Positions 34,345 through 46,587 of a DNA stretch of 64,000 nt are shown here, piece after piece. How positions within the stretch are numbered: position 1 is the first letter of the stretch; the number at the start of each line of letters is the position of its first letter. The position numbers and the translations under genes were made by a program. Below the pieces are notes generated by a model that was given only the letters and a program-made list of their open reading frames with translations, did not search any database and was not told the origin of the DNA. The DNA is from Littorina saxatilis (Eukaryota; Mollusca; Gastropoda; Littorinimorpha; Littorinidae), in contig NC_090250.1 of the NCBI RefSeq assembly GCF_037325665.1, positions 29,078,831 to 29,142,830 of the forward strand, given 5' to 3'.

Positions 34345-36818
34345 ATAAAAATCCAGCCTCTTCACTTGCATGGATTGACGATTTTGTGCGCATGATGGAC
34401 AACGTTAATAACTGTAATTCTAACATTCTCCTCTTAGGTGATTTTAATTATGATTTAAATAAACCGCAACATGCATGGTCTTCTACTACATCGCTGTTTG
34501 GTCTTCAGCAATTAATCAAAGATCCAACAAGAGTAACCAGTACTAGTGCAACGTTAATTGATCATATTTACACAAACAATGTGTGTAATGTTTCTAAAGT
34601 GTTTGTATCCAATGAAAGTATAAGTGACCATTGCCCTATTTTTTGCACTTGGTCTTTTAAATTACCTAAACGTCCGCCTAAGGGCCATACAACAATTGAG
34701 TACAGATCCTTTAAAAATTTCAATGAGACGGATTTTTTGCGAGACATTGCTTCTGTGCCCTTTCATCTTATTTGCAATCATACTTGTCCAAATAGTGCCT
34801 TTTCTGCTTTGTATGAGGCATTTTTGCCAATTATTGATAAGCATGCACCGTTGCGCAAAAAGAGGGTTAAGCACCCCACACTTCCCCCGTGGTTAAATGA
34901 AGACATTATAAACGCCATGGCTCTTCGCGATTTCTATAAAGAGAACAAATTAAAAGCTGATTACAAGAAACAAAGAAATAAGGTCTTAGACCTCGTGCGC
35001 CGGGCCAAAAGGCATTATTTTAATAAACTTGTTTCTGAGAAGAAAGATACCGCTTCCTTATGGAGAGCAATAAACGAAGTAACTGCAAAATCTAAAACCC
35101 GTCAACATTCAACTTCGGTTGGTATTTCACCCAGTGCCTTTAATGATTATTTCTTATCTCTTCCTAGTAAGCTTTTGGAGTCTACCTATAGGGAAAATGA
35201 CAAAAGCGAGTATGAATGCCCACAATTTCTTCAATTATTTTGCCAGGCTAATATGAAAGAAGTTGAACCTTTTAACATCCCATTCATTGCAGTCCACGAA
35301 GTCGGGCGACTAATAACTGACTTGAGTAATAAAAAGTCAATGGGACCCGATAACATACCCGCTTCCTTACTCAAGTTAGCGTTACCCTTTCTTGTTGAGC
35401 CAATTACGTATGCGTACAACTTATGTATTGACCGAAATGTGTTTCCAGAAATGTTTAAAACCGCAAAAGTAATTCCACTTCCCAAAACAAAAGACTTAAC
35501 CGACATAAACAATTTTAGGCCAATTTCGCTATTGTCTGTTCTATCAAAACCATTAGAAAAACATGTACAAAAGTGCTTGCTTCTGCACATGGAAAGCCGT
35601 GGTCTTTTCGCTCCATCTCAATCAGGATTTCGCCCTAAACATTCGTGTCACACAGCTCTCGTTAAACTATGCGATACATGGCTCTCTGCCATTAACCATT
35701 CGGAAACAGTCGGCGCCGTCTTCCTCGATTTTAAGAAAGCGTTTGATATTGTTGATCACACAATTCTGTTAAAGAAATTATCTTGTTATTTAGGCGACGC
35801 ATCCTACTTACCTTTTTTTCGTTCTTATTTAGCGAACAGAACGCAGTTTGTCTCCCTTAGTGGTAATCGTTCTTCGATAGGACGGCTCATGCACGGCGTC
35901 CCACAAGGATCAGTTTTGGGCCCACTTTTATTTTGCATTTACATTAACGATCTACCACTCTATATATCAGACAAGACGGTTATTAATGACCTTTTCGCAG
36001 ACGACTCGTCTCTTTACACGTCCGGTAAAAGTTTACAATCTATTGAAACCTCTCTTCAAACGAGTTTGAACAACATATTTGATTGGTGTAAACAAAACTC
36101 AATGATTATACACCCAGGCAAAACTAAATGCATGGTGATCACAACACGACAGAAACACCAACTCGCTCCTCTGAATCTTCATCTCAGTTTAAATGAGTCA
36201 CCCATTGAGCAAGTAACCAGCCATCGTGTTCTCGGGGTCACCATAGACGCTGAATTAAAGTGGCAGTCTCACCTCAACCGTGTTACCAAAACCTTATCTA
36301 AAAACTTGTTCCTTCTCTCCAAATTAAAGCATTACGCTGATACCTCAGCACTCAAGTTGTTTTATTTTGGTCATATTTTACCTCACCTGAATTATGCATC
36401 TACACTTTGGGATGGTTGTTGCGATGTTCACTTAAAAAAAGTCAATTCTCTTCACCGTCGCGCAGCTAAACTTATCATGCCGGGTCCACAAACATCAACA
36501 GATCAAAAGCTTAGCAGCCTTAATTTTCTATCACTTAAAGATCAGTTATTATTTAATAAGGCTCTTTTAATGTTTAAGGTACAAATAAACGAGACCCCAC
36601 AGTACATGCGATCATTATTTCAGAAAGCAACAGACAGATATGGCTCAAACAAATTAATTTCCCCGCTACCCCGTATTGATTTATATAAAACCAGTTTAGC
36701 GTTTTCGGGCTCAACAATTTGGAATTCGCTACCATGTGAGATAAAGGGGTCAAGCACGATTAAACACTTCAAAGCGCAGCTTCGCAAATATCTGTTGTCA
36801 CGAACAGTTACATTCTGA
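34345..36818 (+). CDS. LINE ORF2: endonuclease (partial) and reverse transcriptase
   Basis: About 824 codons without a stop, ending SRTVTF. The N-terminal part keeps the second half of an APE-type endonuclease: LLGDFNYDL and, about 60 residues on, SISDHCPIF, the catalytic Ser-Asp-His. The reverse transcriptase follows in normal order: MGPDNIPASLLK, NNFRPISLLSVLSKPLEK, FLDFKKAFDIVDH (catalytic Asp), GVPQGSVLGPLLF, FADDSSLYT (catalytic Asp-Asp) and VLGVTIDAELKW. The C-terminus contains RAAKLIMPG and LAFSGSTIWNSLP, typical of jockey/CR1 relatives. The open frame from truncated start to stop implies a recent insertion. It lacks the front of the endonuclease and any ORF1, so it is unlikely to be autonomous. 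Confidence 0.92.
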
Positions 36819-36874
36819 AGCTGTTTCTAGCAAGAATGCATTGCTATCACTAACCTCTATATATTTTGTTGATG

Positions 36875-36943
36875 ATGATAATGATGTCGACGATGATGAT
36901 GATGATGATGATGATGATGAAGTTGTTGTTGTGTGTGTGTGTC

Positions 36944-36993
<50 letters not shown>

Positions 36994-37130
36994 TGTGCGT
37001 GCGTGTATGTGTGTGTGCGCATATGTGTATGTGTGTGTATGTATGTATGTATGTGTGTGTGTGTGTGTGAGTGTGTGTGCGTGTGTGTGTATGTATGTGT
37101 GTGTGTGTTTGTGTGAGTGTGTGTGTTGTA
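36875..37130. repeat. (GAT)n and (GT)n tracts in the LINE 3' region
   Basis: About 40 bp of GAT units followed by nearly 200 bp of GT with TATG and GCGT interruptions. Confidence 0.95.
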
Positions 37131-37412
37131 TTGAGTGCGAACGTGATTGCAGGCATGCGGCGCGCGTGTGTGTGCGAGTCGAATTTTCTTTTTCTTTGTA
37201 TTATCTTGACATACACGTACATTTCAATGTTCTATTATGCATTATGTAGTCGTATAGGTAATGTTGTAGTTAGTAATACTGTATGATTGCGATTGACAAT
37301 TGTCCTTTTATTGTCTTTATCTTTATGTCTTAGTTTAGCAGGGACAGATTGTAAGACTAGGCGTGAGCCTAAAATCTCCATCCTTGAGTAATAAAGTTCG
37401 TTCGTTCGTTCG

Positions 37413-37417
<5 letters not shown>

Positions 37418-37494
<77 letters not shown>
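37418..37494. repeat. (CT)n microsatellite after the LINE tail
   Basis: CT dinucleotide following the GTTC tail units, probably seeded by them. Confidence 0.95.
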
Positions 37495-37496
<2 letters not shown>

Positions 37497-38572
37497 CTCT
37501 GTGTGTGTGTGTATCTCTCTCTCAATCTCTGTTTCTGTCTCTCTCTGTGTCTCTCTCTCAAAAGCGAACACCATTTTCAACAGCATAGTTCCCAATCCGT
37601 TGTTATTTTGAATGATTTTTATTTGTTGAAAAAAGCAGCGATAAACTCTGTTTTCCTGTTGAAAAAAATTACCATGTGAACAGTGATGTGCCCCTCCACA
37701 AATCTTACCACGCCTTGTCACGATATGAAGGCTCCCTTCCACTAGAGCAAGATTGTTACCAAGGTTCCAAGGTATTAGTCGGCTTCAGGCTAATTTAAGA
37801 TACGGAGAGTAAGTTATTTTCAACGGTCCTCGCTAACCTGGAAATCTTCTTGGCGATACCCTTCATAACAACCTCACCACCCTCACCCTCCTCTAATAGC
37901 CCCCCCACCCTCTCTTCCATTCTCTCTGTTCTCCTTGGTTGAACTAAGAGCTCGCTCTGTGCCTTTGGAAGTTACTATGCAATTCCCTGTCATGTTGTTT
38001 AGTCTCTTTCAACTTCCGGTCTCGTCTAGCCAAGAAAAACAAAGTGTCAAACCGAGGTCGAAGCATCGCGTTCGCTTCAAACCAACCGAAGCTAGCTAAT
38101 TTCCACCCGGAGTGGAGATTGTAATCTGATCCTCCATTACAGCTGTTGTAATCAGTACTGTGTCATTGTAACCGGGTGCGTCCGATGTTTTTCTGTGGGA
38201 CGAAATACATTGGGCATGCATAGAAGTTGTGCCAGACTCCAAAGCGGAATAGAGCCGCGATACTGATACCGAGTGGGGTTAGCGTGTTTTCTGGACCCAA
38301 CCACCAGCCCCGAAGGCTTACTTCAAGAGACACAATTTATCAAGTACCGCTGCCCCCTTTCCACAAGCTTAAAACGAGAGACCGTGACAACGTTACCCTT
38401 TTAAAACCGTTCAAACAAGGGATACACGTCTTGTTTTTTTAGAAAATTGAGGTGCCGTGTCTGGCTTTAAAACAATGAACTGTTGAAAGTTCTGACACTG
38501 ATTTGAAAGTATTCTCGTGGCGTGTGATGACATAGGCCTAATCCAAAATCCTAAACTGGAGCAATAATCTAA
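37495..38572. other. Intergenic; no gene seen
   Basis: Mixed sequence without domain-bearing frames. ACCATGTGAACAGTG at about 37670 resembles the ends of the inverted pairs near 28676. Confidence 0.45.
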
Positions 38573-38766
38573 GACAGATGGCCGAGTGGTAAGCGCACTT
38601 GCCTCGGAAGCGAGAGGTTGCGAGTTCGACCCTGGGTCAGGGCGTTAGCAATTTTCTTCCCCCTTTCCTAACCTAGGTGGTGGGTTCAAGTGCTAGTCTT
38701 TCGGATGAGACGAAAAACCGAGGTCCCTTCGTGTACACTACATTGGGGTGTGCACGTTAAAGATCT
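38573..38766 (+). mobile_element. SINE family 1 fragment with intact tRNA head
   Basis: AGATGGCCGAGTGGTAAGCG (A box, Ser/Leu-tRNA-like) and GGTTGCGAGTTCGACCC (B box) head a body that stops abruptly at GTGCACGTTAAAGATC, where a perfect hairpin begins. The rest of the SINE is missing. Confidence 0.88.
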
Positions 38767-38955
38767 GCATCGCAATCTACAACATTTGAAAGATGATCTC
38801 TTTCAAATGTTGTAGATTGCGATGCAGATCGAGCGAAGCGTGCTCGATTATTGTTTGAGTTCCTGTTTCTACACATCACTGTACCGAACATTTTGGACCC
38901 CGTAGCCATATCTACAATATACTACTATTTTGTAGATTTGGCTGCGGGGTCCTAA
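38765..38955. repeat. Two adjacent long hairpins
   Basis: The first hairpin spans about 38763-38831: GATCTGCATCGCAATC and ACAACATTTGAAAGA are mirrored without error around a tiny loop. It is followed by GAGCGAAGCGTGCTCGA, a further small palindrome. The second, about 38888-38955, pairs GGACCCCGTAGCCATATC with GATTTGGCTGCGGGGTCC with few mismatches. The first replaces the 3' half of the SINE. Confidence 0.85.
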
Positions 38956-40212
38956 ATGCGCTGGCCAGGGAGTTGAACTCATGGAGCGCTACCGTCGGTG
39001 AGTCCGACGCATGTGATTGACTGAATGGTTAATTATTGCACTTTCAGCGTTCAGATTGTTTCGTCTTCTTTCTTCTTGTTATTGTTTCTTTTTCCCGTTT
39101 TGTGGATGATTCATGGCCGTGCCAGGACCGTGGCGGAGATGGTAAAATATTCATGCCATGCCCGCCGGGGGATGTTTTTTCCCTGTCACGATAACATATG
39201 CTGCTGTTGTTCCTTCTCTCGCTCCGCAGTGCAACGAGTATGAAAATGGGGAAAGTGGCGTGACTTCTGCCCAAAGCTGGACACGGAATCGAAGGGTTGT
39301 GTGCGGGAGGAGGGGGAGGGGGGAGGGAGTTGGGATTGTGGGAGGCGATTGGGGAGGTAGGGGGATGAGGGCAGAAGGGGGTGAGTGAGATTCGGAGGAA
39401 GTGTTCGTTTGAGGCTGGGGGTGGGCTGGAGGGACGGTGGCGGTTGAGGGAGAATGAGACTCGGAGGAAGTGTTTGTTGAAGAACGAGGGAAGAGGAAAT
39501 TAAAAAGAGAAGGGGTCACAGTTTGGCAAATTGAAAAGGTCAGAAGAGGAATCGGTTGGAGTTGATCGTACATGCTTTGGAAAACCACTAGGCTTTTATC
39601 GTGGGTATCTCTTGGAGACAAAGGCAGGGCCCGCCATCTGTGGCAGCAAGGCAAGTCCTGGGCATTGGACAATCGTTCGGAGACAGTCTAAGAGATTGCA
39701 GTTCAAAAGAAAGTTACATAGATATGAAAGTGCAAAGTGGTGGTATGCTTTTCTGGTATATCTTCTCATATGATCTTTTTTGTGGTTGATAATTATTTGC
39801 TGTTTGATGTAGTCCATACTTTAATCTTGCCAGCAAGACATCATATCTGGCTTGCAGTTTCAGCAAGAATATTGGGGAACAGTTAGATTATTTGCGAATG
39901 GATGTCTCAGACCTGGGAACCCCTGTTTTGCACTTGGAGTATTCTCAAACAAACTTGGAGTATTTTCGGAAATCCATTTCATTGTGTGGCAGTTTTCTTA
40001 TAATGCATTTCCTATTTCTGTTTTAAGCTACGGCCAAAGCAGATGCAAAGGACCTTGGCTATAAGTAATAAATAAGTATTGGCCCGTAGCATGGACTGCA
40101 TCATCTAAAATACAGTTATGGACCTTTCGGCACAGTATTCATGACATCTTTGTGATGTTTCTTTAGTAATTTATTGGCCTTATCCTTTGTGTGCACTTGT
40201 TATGATGTCGGG
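38956..40212. other. Intergenic; purine-rich strand, no clear gene
   Basis: 39290-39500 is strongly G/A-rich (GGAGGGGGAGGGGGGAGG). A related GAGACTCGGAGGAAGTGTT / GAGATTCGGAGGAAGTGTT pair recurs 60 bp apart. Frames here have no recognised domain. Confidence 0.45.
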
Positions 40213-40315
40213 CACAGGAGCTTGTATCAAAGCGCCGAATAGTATAGTAGTAAGGAGACTGTAGGGATGAAGGAGTAAATATTGATCAATCGGCCCTTTG
40301 ATACAAGCTCCTGTG
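40213..40315. mobile_element. hAT-like MITE, 103 bp, exact 8-bp duplication
   Basis: ATGTCGGG flanks both sides (40205-40212 and 40316-40323). The terminal inverted repeats CACAGGAGCTTGTATCAAAG are perfect over at least 20 bp. The 8-bp duplication and CA...TG ends point to hAT. Confidence 0.85.
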
Positions 40316-41218
40316 ATGTCGGGTCGAAAAATTCAACGAAGATCGAAGAAAAAGGCTGCATAGTTTGCTGACATTTCTGTAGGTTTTGGTCACAAAACGT
40401 TTACGGACTCGGAGGCATGAATCCTCTTCTCGGTTATTAATTTTGTCAGTGTACAGGCTAGGCATTTACCGTAACAGTGCGAAAACACAACAGTCTGAAA
40501 CCCAGTCCACTTGCTGAACTGGACCGTGTACTTCGGCTTATGTTCTGTCAACTTCAGTCGGTTTTCAGAGACATTTACGATCTGTATGATAACTTTAGGC
40601 ATAAGATTTCACAAGAGCTTCCAAACGTCGTCTCAATAACCAGGCGGTGCCAGTCTCGGTCTTGCACTGGTCCCAAAGTGCTGCATGTGAATAAAACAAG
40701 CATGGTGATTTTTAGTCATCGTTTCTTCGCCATAGTATCGGTCACAAACGCATGCAACCGTCCAAAGACAGAGTTCTGAAATGACCGTTGTCTCGGCCAG
40801 CCCGGCTACTCCAGAAACATGGCACACACACACTGACACACACACACACACACACGCTCACACACACACACACACACAAACTCACACACATACACACACA
40901 AGCTGCATGTTCCGTTTGCCTTGGGAGACCCTGGCCATTCTTCTCCTGACAGGGCCATTTTAGCGCATTCTTGGTTATCGTCCCTGCGGAAATAAGAAAT
41001 AATGTTCTTCGACAAAGGCAATGACATAGTGCAACCGGTAGAGGGACACTGGAGAGAGGTCTGTCTGCTTTGGTTATCAGGCTACATGAAGGAGGGGGGG
41101 GGGGGGGTATGCGACAAAGAGGGTGGAGGTTTCTGTAGACAGTAGAGAGTGACCAGTGGGAAGGAATAGGATTTAAACTTTGTCATGGAATAAAACACTG
41201 CAAAATGTAACCAGTCAG
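40316..41218. other. Intergenic; frames of unclear status, CA tract
   Basis: A plus-strand frame around 40500-40779 (LDRVLRLMFCQLQSVFRDIY...) and a minus-strand frame at 40602-40390 (MPKVIIQIVNVSENRLKL..., with a donor-like GGTAAAT) overlap. Neither has a recognised domain. A (CA)n tract lies at 40824-40901 and a poly-G tract at 41094-41107. Confidence 0.4.
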
Positions 41219-41247
41219 TGTGTGTGTGTGTGTGTATTGGCGCGCGC

Positions 41248-41293
<46 letters not shown>

Positions 41294-41326
41294 TGGCGCG
41301 CGCGTGTGTGTTGGCGTGTGTGTGTG

Positions 41327-41370
<44 letters not shown>
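41219..41370. repeat. (GT)n with GCGC blocks
   Basis: GT dinucleotide broken by two TTGGCGCGCGCG segments, a possible duplicated unit. Confidence 0.95.
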
Positions 41371-43659
41371 ATAGAGAGAGTGAGATAGAGTGGTAGCTAT
41401 CAAAAGGTGTTCACTGACAATTGTCCAAAATGGCGTGTTATTTTCTCTGACGAGTCGATAAGCTTCAGGTAGTTTGCTGTGCTTGTGCTGAGTTCTTCTT
41501 CTTCTTCTTCTTCTTCTTGTCGATCACTCAGATGGAAACGCCGGTTCTCCGCGCAAATGTTGCCGTGCGCTGTAGGTCGTCCAGACTGCCATAGAGCTTC
41601 CCTTGCACCGTGGTCGCCTCCGCCCAGAGTTCGAACACTGCCATGTACTTGCCGTGAAAAAACATTTCATTTTGTCGGATGCTTTTGAAATTGGATCTTT
41701 AAATGTTTCATCCTTCCAAGGTTTGTGACCTCCAGACATAACCAAAGTCTAGCTAGCCCTTATGACAAGTTTAAAGGTCACAGTTGGGTCAAGTTTGGGT
41801 CAACAATGAAAATATCATGTTTTTCGTCTGTCTCCCCTGAGTAATCAGGAGAGTCTTAGGAACAAGCAGTGTTGGTATAAAAACTTAATGTTGAGTTTAT
41901 CTTGGATGTTTTTGAAGCTAGAGCTTTGAAACTGTGCGCACTTCCAGGGCTTGATGATCTCCCAATATGACCCCAGTTTGGTTGACCCTCGTCAAATTTG
42001 GGGTCACAGCGGGGTCATGTACAAAAGAAACTTGTGCCAGATGAGTAAAGTAGAGAGATTTAGTAATCCAGTGATACGTATATATTCGTTACGATCCACA
42101 TGCACATAAGACTGCCATTCCAAGCTGAATACATGTATATATTTAAGTTGCAACTATTTTTGTGCAATTCAGGATAAATGTACCCCCCGCCCCATCCGCC
42201 ATCCCTACCATACATTGATCTAGACACATTTGACTGTGCAAAACAAATTTCGTTGAAGCTTAGGTAAAAATGTACCCTCCAATGCTAAGCGCTTACAAAA
42301 TAGGCCACCCATTTCGTGAATCACCGCTAATGCCGAATGCACCCACCCTTGCTCAGCTTTTCGTTTGCACTTCCGGGAACTGGATCTTCGGAATAGAGAT
42401 TTGTGGGACTGTTAATGAAGAAAATCTCTGGCTTTTCGTGCTTGTTAGTTGCTGATTTATGAAGTGGGAAGGGCACAAGAGGTCCCTGCTTTCGGCCAGA
42501 CTTATAAATCATTCAGTGAGAAGTCGGTGCATCTCTTTGTTGTCTGCGCGTCCAGGGAGAGGAAGGGGGGGTGGGAGGGGGATGGGGGGTGGGAGCGATT
42601 TGTCTGTAATCAGTCATTTTCTTGTAATGACTACTTTCATCTGATCTGCTTCGCGTGTGAACCCATGCACGCTCAACGTAGAACATGCACAGACTGATCT
42701 GTGTGCACCCAGAAACACAAATGAACCGACACTTACACACGCGCGCACACACATACACACACGTACACACGCTCACATACTCAAACACACACACACACAC
42801 ACACACACGCGCGCACGCGCGCGCGTATAATCACACACACACACAGGCGCGCGAATAACCAAACGCACTAAAACCAATCACTTAAATTGCAACTTAACTT
42901 ATAGCACTTTACTTTCGAAACTCTCTCCCCCCCCCCCCCCCCCCCCCCCGACATGCACACACACACTCCCTGTCCCAACAATTCCACACGGCTGGTCCAG
43001 ATAGCAGAAAATCCACATCCGGGTAGAAAGAGGGGAGGTCATTAGGCCTGAGCCTAGCAGAGGAGACAGTCCAAACAATGTCCCGACAGGGGGTGGCAGG
43101 TTGGCCTAATTAGTGACCTTTAACCCTTCTGTCTTTGCCTGATTAATGTGCGCTGAGCGTTGAGCTCTAAGTCGCTCAGTCTCGAGCAATGGGCTGAGCG
43201 ATGCGATCTGGAGTGACCGCTCTTGAGGACCCAGGGAGAGTGAGTGGCTGCCCTTTGTTGAGAGGTGTCATGGCGGACGCGCGTGGAGTGGGAGATGCGG
43301 TTTGGTGGTCACTTGAAGCAGTTATTGTTGAGGGAGCGGTGGGCCTATCTGGGTAACACGGGGACACTGAAATTTGAGAGTCTGTCGGGAGCATGGTGCT
43401 TATTAACCTGCATTGTCTTGCTGATAGTCGCTGGTCATTGCGCGTTCAAGACTTTGAAAAAGTGACTGTTATTGCTTTGGCATCCGTCAAGTTGCTAGCT
43501 GCTGAGAGCGGTATTTTATTTAATTTAATATTTTTTAAATCGATAAAAAATCAGTAATCCAAGATAATAGAAATACAGTATAAAAAAGACACAAATGAAA
43601 CAATCAATAGATCAAAATGTGTCGAGTAACATCTCTTTTTCTCTCGATGTTGTTTTGTT

Positions 43660-43661
<2 letters not shown>
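41371..43661. other. Intergenic; no gene supported
   Basis: 41700-42050 has several GGTCA-containing phrases (GGTCACAGTTGGGTCAAG, GGGTCACAGCGGGGTCATG) like those of an old dispersed repeat. 42720-42850 is CA/CG-rich, 42928-42949 is poly-C, and 43140-43200 repeats GCTGAGCG words. No exon is convincing. Confidence 0.45.

Positions 43662-43718
<57 letters not shown>
43662..43718. repeat. (CA)n microsatellite
   Basis: CA dinucleotide tract followed by CCCTCT and CT repeats to about 43787. Confidence 0.95.
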
Positions 43719-43719
<1 letters not shown>

Positions 43720-43754
43720 ATACTAACACACGCACACACTTCCCCTCTCTCCCT

Positions 43755-43786
<32 letters not shown>

Positions 43787-44469
43787 CGTGATTTTTTTCC
43801 TTCGTATTCTGTTGTGCTTTTAGTTGTATCATCAATGCTCCACTGCTTAAAAAGCAAACATCCTCTTAAAATGGACACCAGGAAAAAAGACCGACGAAGA
43901 TCGATGTTGAACTGACAAAATCGATGCAAAGCCGTACATTCCCAAGAGCCGCTGAATGGAAAAATAAACAAAAATAAACAGAAGAAGTTGAAGAAGAAGA
44001 AGAAAATAATTCCAGTGGTCAAAAAATGAAAAAGAGTTGCATGGAATGCCAGGGACTCCAAATCAGGTTTCACCCAATCGACATGGAATCCTTCGAAATT
44101 AAAAACAAATTTATGGCGAATAGCCCTGACCTTAATAACTTAAAACTCTTGCAGCACGCTAACCGGTACTATACTTGTAACAGGTGATCAATTCCTTATA
44201 AAGTGCTGTTAAATTCCACTTTGGCCTTTTGGTTTATATGCGATACAGTCTTTTTCCTTGTTCTATTTAATTCAGACAATCAAATATTGTCTCAAATAAT
44301 TGAGGTTTTGGGAGTCAGACAGCAACAAAGGAGAGGGATAAAAATAGGGGGAAAATAAAACTATAGAGACAAAATAAAGGCCGCATTGATCCAAAACATG
44401 CATGTTTAAACAGGTCGGTAATTGAAATTGTAGTATCTTTTGAAAGCATAGTGTGGGCTGATTAAGGTG

Positions 44470-44722
44470 TATGTGTGTGTGTGTGTGTGGATATGACTGT
44501 GTGTGGATGTGACTGTGTGTGTGTGTGTGTTTAGTACGTGTGTGTGTGTGTGTGTGTGTGGTTGTGACTTTGTGTGTGTGTGTTTTGTATGTGTGTGTGT
44601 GTGTGTGTGTGTGTGGATGTGACTGTGTGTGTGTGTGTGTGTGTGTATATGACTGTGTGTGTGTGTGGATGTGACTTTGTGTGTGTGTGTGTGTGTGTGT
44701 GTTTTGTACGTGTGTGTTTGTG
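44470..44722. repeat. (GT)n with TGTGACT interruptions
   Basis: GT blocks separated by GGATGTGACTGTG or GTATATGACTGTG words that recur, so the array has a loose higher-order period. Confidence 0.93.
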
Positions 44723-45303
44723 CGTGCGTTCCTGCGTGCTAGTGAGTGTGTGTTTAAACGGAGGCGTTAAAAGCACCAGGCGGGTGTGATGAGAAAGTCT
44801 TGTAGCTCAGGCGACATTTTGTGGGAACCACTGATGGGTCTGCTTGACAGTTTGATTGTTTCTCCAATGAGCAGGAACAGCGGGAGTTAAATCGAATTAA
44901 AACCACCAAAAAAAGATGCACAGAAAACGAAAGCGGAAAAGACGACAGAGAAAAGCGGAGAAGGAACAGGGAGAGACTGAGGGACAGAAAGCAAAAGAGG
45001 ACAACTGAATGTGACAAATGCTAGCCAGAACGCGTGCACGCCAAAGTGTCGAACGTTTTACTTTCAGTAATCCTTTCAAAGTACTGTAAAATTGTCTGTT
45101 CTGTACCTGCGCCGAACTTGCGAGTTCATAAGATCAGCAGGCCTAAGTATGAGGGACAAAACCGTCGAACGCTGAAGAAGAAGAAGTCTGTTCTGTGACC
45201 TCGATGCTGCTATGCAAGTTTCGTTTACATCAGCACCGAACCTACTATTTGGAGACCAGATCCATCAATAGACTTTAAAATGTGTTATTGCGTTCATACG
45301 TGT

Positions 45304-45373
45304 CACATGACGAATATGCAACCAACCATTGGTCAAACACGCTCCCTATATCAATTGATATATCGCAGGAAGC
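45304..45373 (+). repeat. Dispersed repeat: empty-site relative of the 52-53 kb MITE site
   Basis: TCACATGAC, CATTGGTCAA and CTATATCAATTGATAT...CGCAGGAAG occur here in order and within about 70 bp. The same blocks flank the 52398-53315 MITE, split by it at the TA. A short SINE family 2 tail (CGTCGAACGCTGAAGAAG) lies upstream at about 45163-45187. No gene in 44723-45561. Confidence 0.65.
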
Positions 45374-45558
45374 CGTCATAGCCAAGTGATATCGCACATA
45401 TACAGCCACACACGACCAAACACGTCAGTCGCCACAAGAACCTCCATGATTAGTTCAACACAAAGGTTTAATTTCAAACACATTGTCAAGGAACATCAGC
45501 AATAACAGAGAGTAAAACAATATGAGCAAATCGTAATTCAAGCAACGATGAAGAAATC

Positions 45559-45561
<3 letters not shown>

Positions 45562-45621
<60 letters not shown>

Positions 45622-45801
45622 ACAAACACACACACAGTGACACACACACACACACACAGTGACACACACACAGTGACACACAGACACACACACACACACA
45701 CACACAGTGACACACACACACACAAATGCACACACACACACACACAAAAATGCACACACACAAATGCACACTCACACACACACAAATGCACACACACAAA
45801 T

Positions 45802-45834
<33 letters not shown>
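45562..45834. repeat. (CA)n with CAGTGACA and AAATGCA interruptions
   Basis: About 270 bp. CAGTGACACACA and CACAAATGCACA variants recur, showing amplification of interrupted units. Confidence 0.95.
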
Positions 45835-45835
<1 letters not shown>

Positions 45836-45882
45836 ATACTGGCTTTGGGTCATAATGTACACTTTACCATATTATTATTATT

Positions 45883-46583
45883 GAGTCACTTGAGAAAAAG
45901 TGACTCTATGTAATCGGTCAGTGTTAGTCTGTCCGGCCGGCCGTCCGGCCGGCCGTCCGTAGACACCACCTTAACGTTGGACTTTTCTCGGAAACTATCA
46001 AAGCGATCGGGCTCATATTTTGTTTAGTCGTGACCTCCAATGACCTCTACACTTTAACGATGGTTTCGTTGACCTTTGACCTTTTTCAAGGTCACAGGTC
46101 AGCGTCAAAGGAAAAATTAGACATTTTATATCTTTTCTCGGAAACTATCAAAGCGATCGGGCTCATATTTTGTTTAGTCGTGACCTCCAATGACCTCTAC
46201 ACTTTAACGATGGTTTCGTTGACCTTTGACCTTTTTCAAGGTCACAGGTCAGCGTCAAAGGAAAAATTAGACATTTTATATCTTTGACAAAGTTCATCGG
46301 ATGTGATTGAAACTTTGTAGGATTATTCTTTACATCAAAGTATTTACATCTGTAGCCTTTTACGAACGTTATCAGAAAAACAAGGGAGATAACTAGCCTT
46401 TTCTGTTCGGCAACACACAACTTAACGTTGGGCTTTTCTCGGAAACTATAAAAGTGACCGGGCTCAAATTTTATGTGAACGTGACTCATTGTGTTGTGAA
46501 TAGCAATTTCTTCCTGTCCATCTGATGCCTCATATAATATTCAGAACTGCGAAAGTGACTCGATCGAGCGTTTGCTCTTCTTG
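45883..46583 (+). mobile_element. Helentron-like non-autonomous element A, copy 2
   Basis: It has the same 701 bp as 10180-10880 with one visible substitution, in the GGCC-rich tract. Ends: GAGTCACTT at the 5' side; AAGTGACTC, hairpin GAGCGTTTGCTC and TTCTTG at the 3' side. It sits in an ATT repeat that continues into the (AAT)n tail of the minus-strand SINE at 46588-47062, so it inserted into a SINE tail between T residues. Confidence 0.8.
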
Positions 46584-46587
46584 TTAT

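Larger units (their letters stand above)
34335..37420 (+). mobile_element. Jockey/CR1-type LINE, 5'-truncated, young-looking
   Basis: The insertion begins inside the endonuclease domain and runs through an intact reverse transcriptase to a 3' untranslated end that holds GAT and GT microsatellites (36880-37130), an AATAAAG and a (GTTC)n tail at about 37396-37419. 5' truncation with a simple-repeat tail is the usual product of target-primed reverse transcription. The two other LINE ends in the window have different tails (ATTGTC and TTGTTC), so three families are present. Confidence 0.9.
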
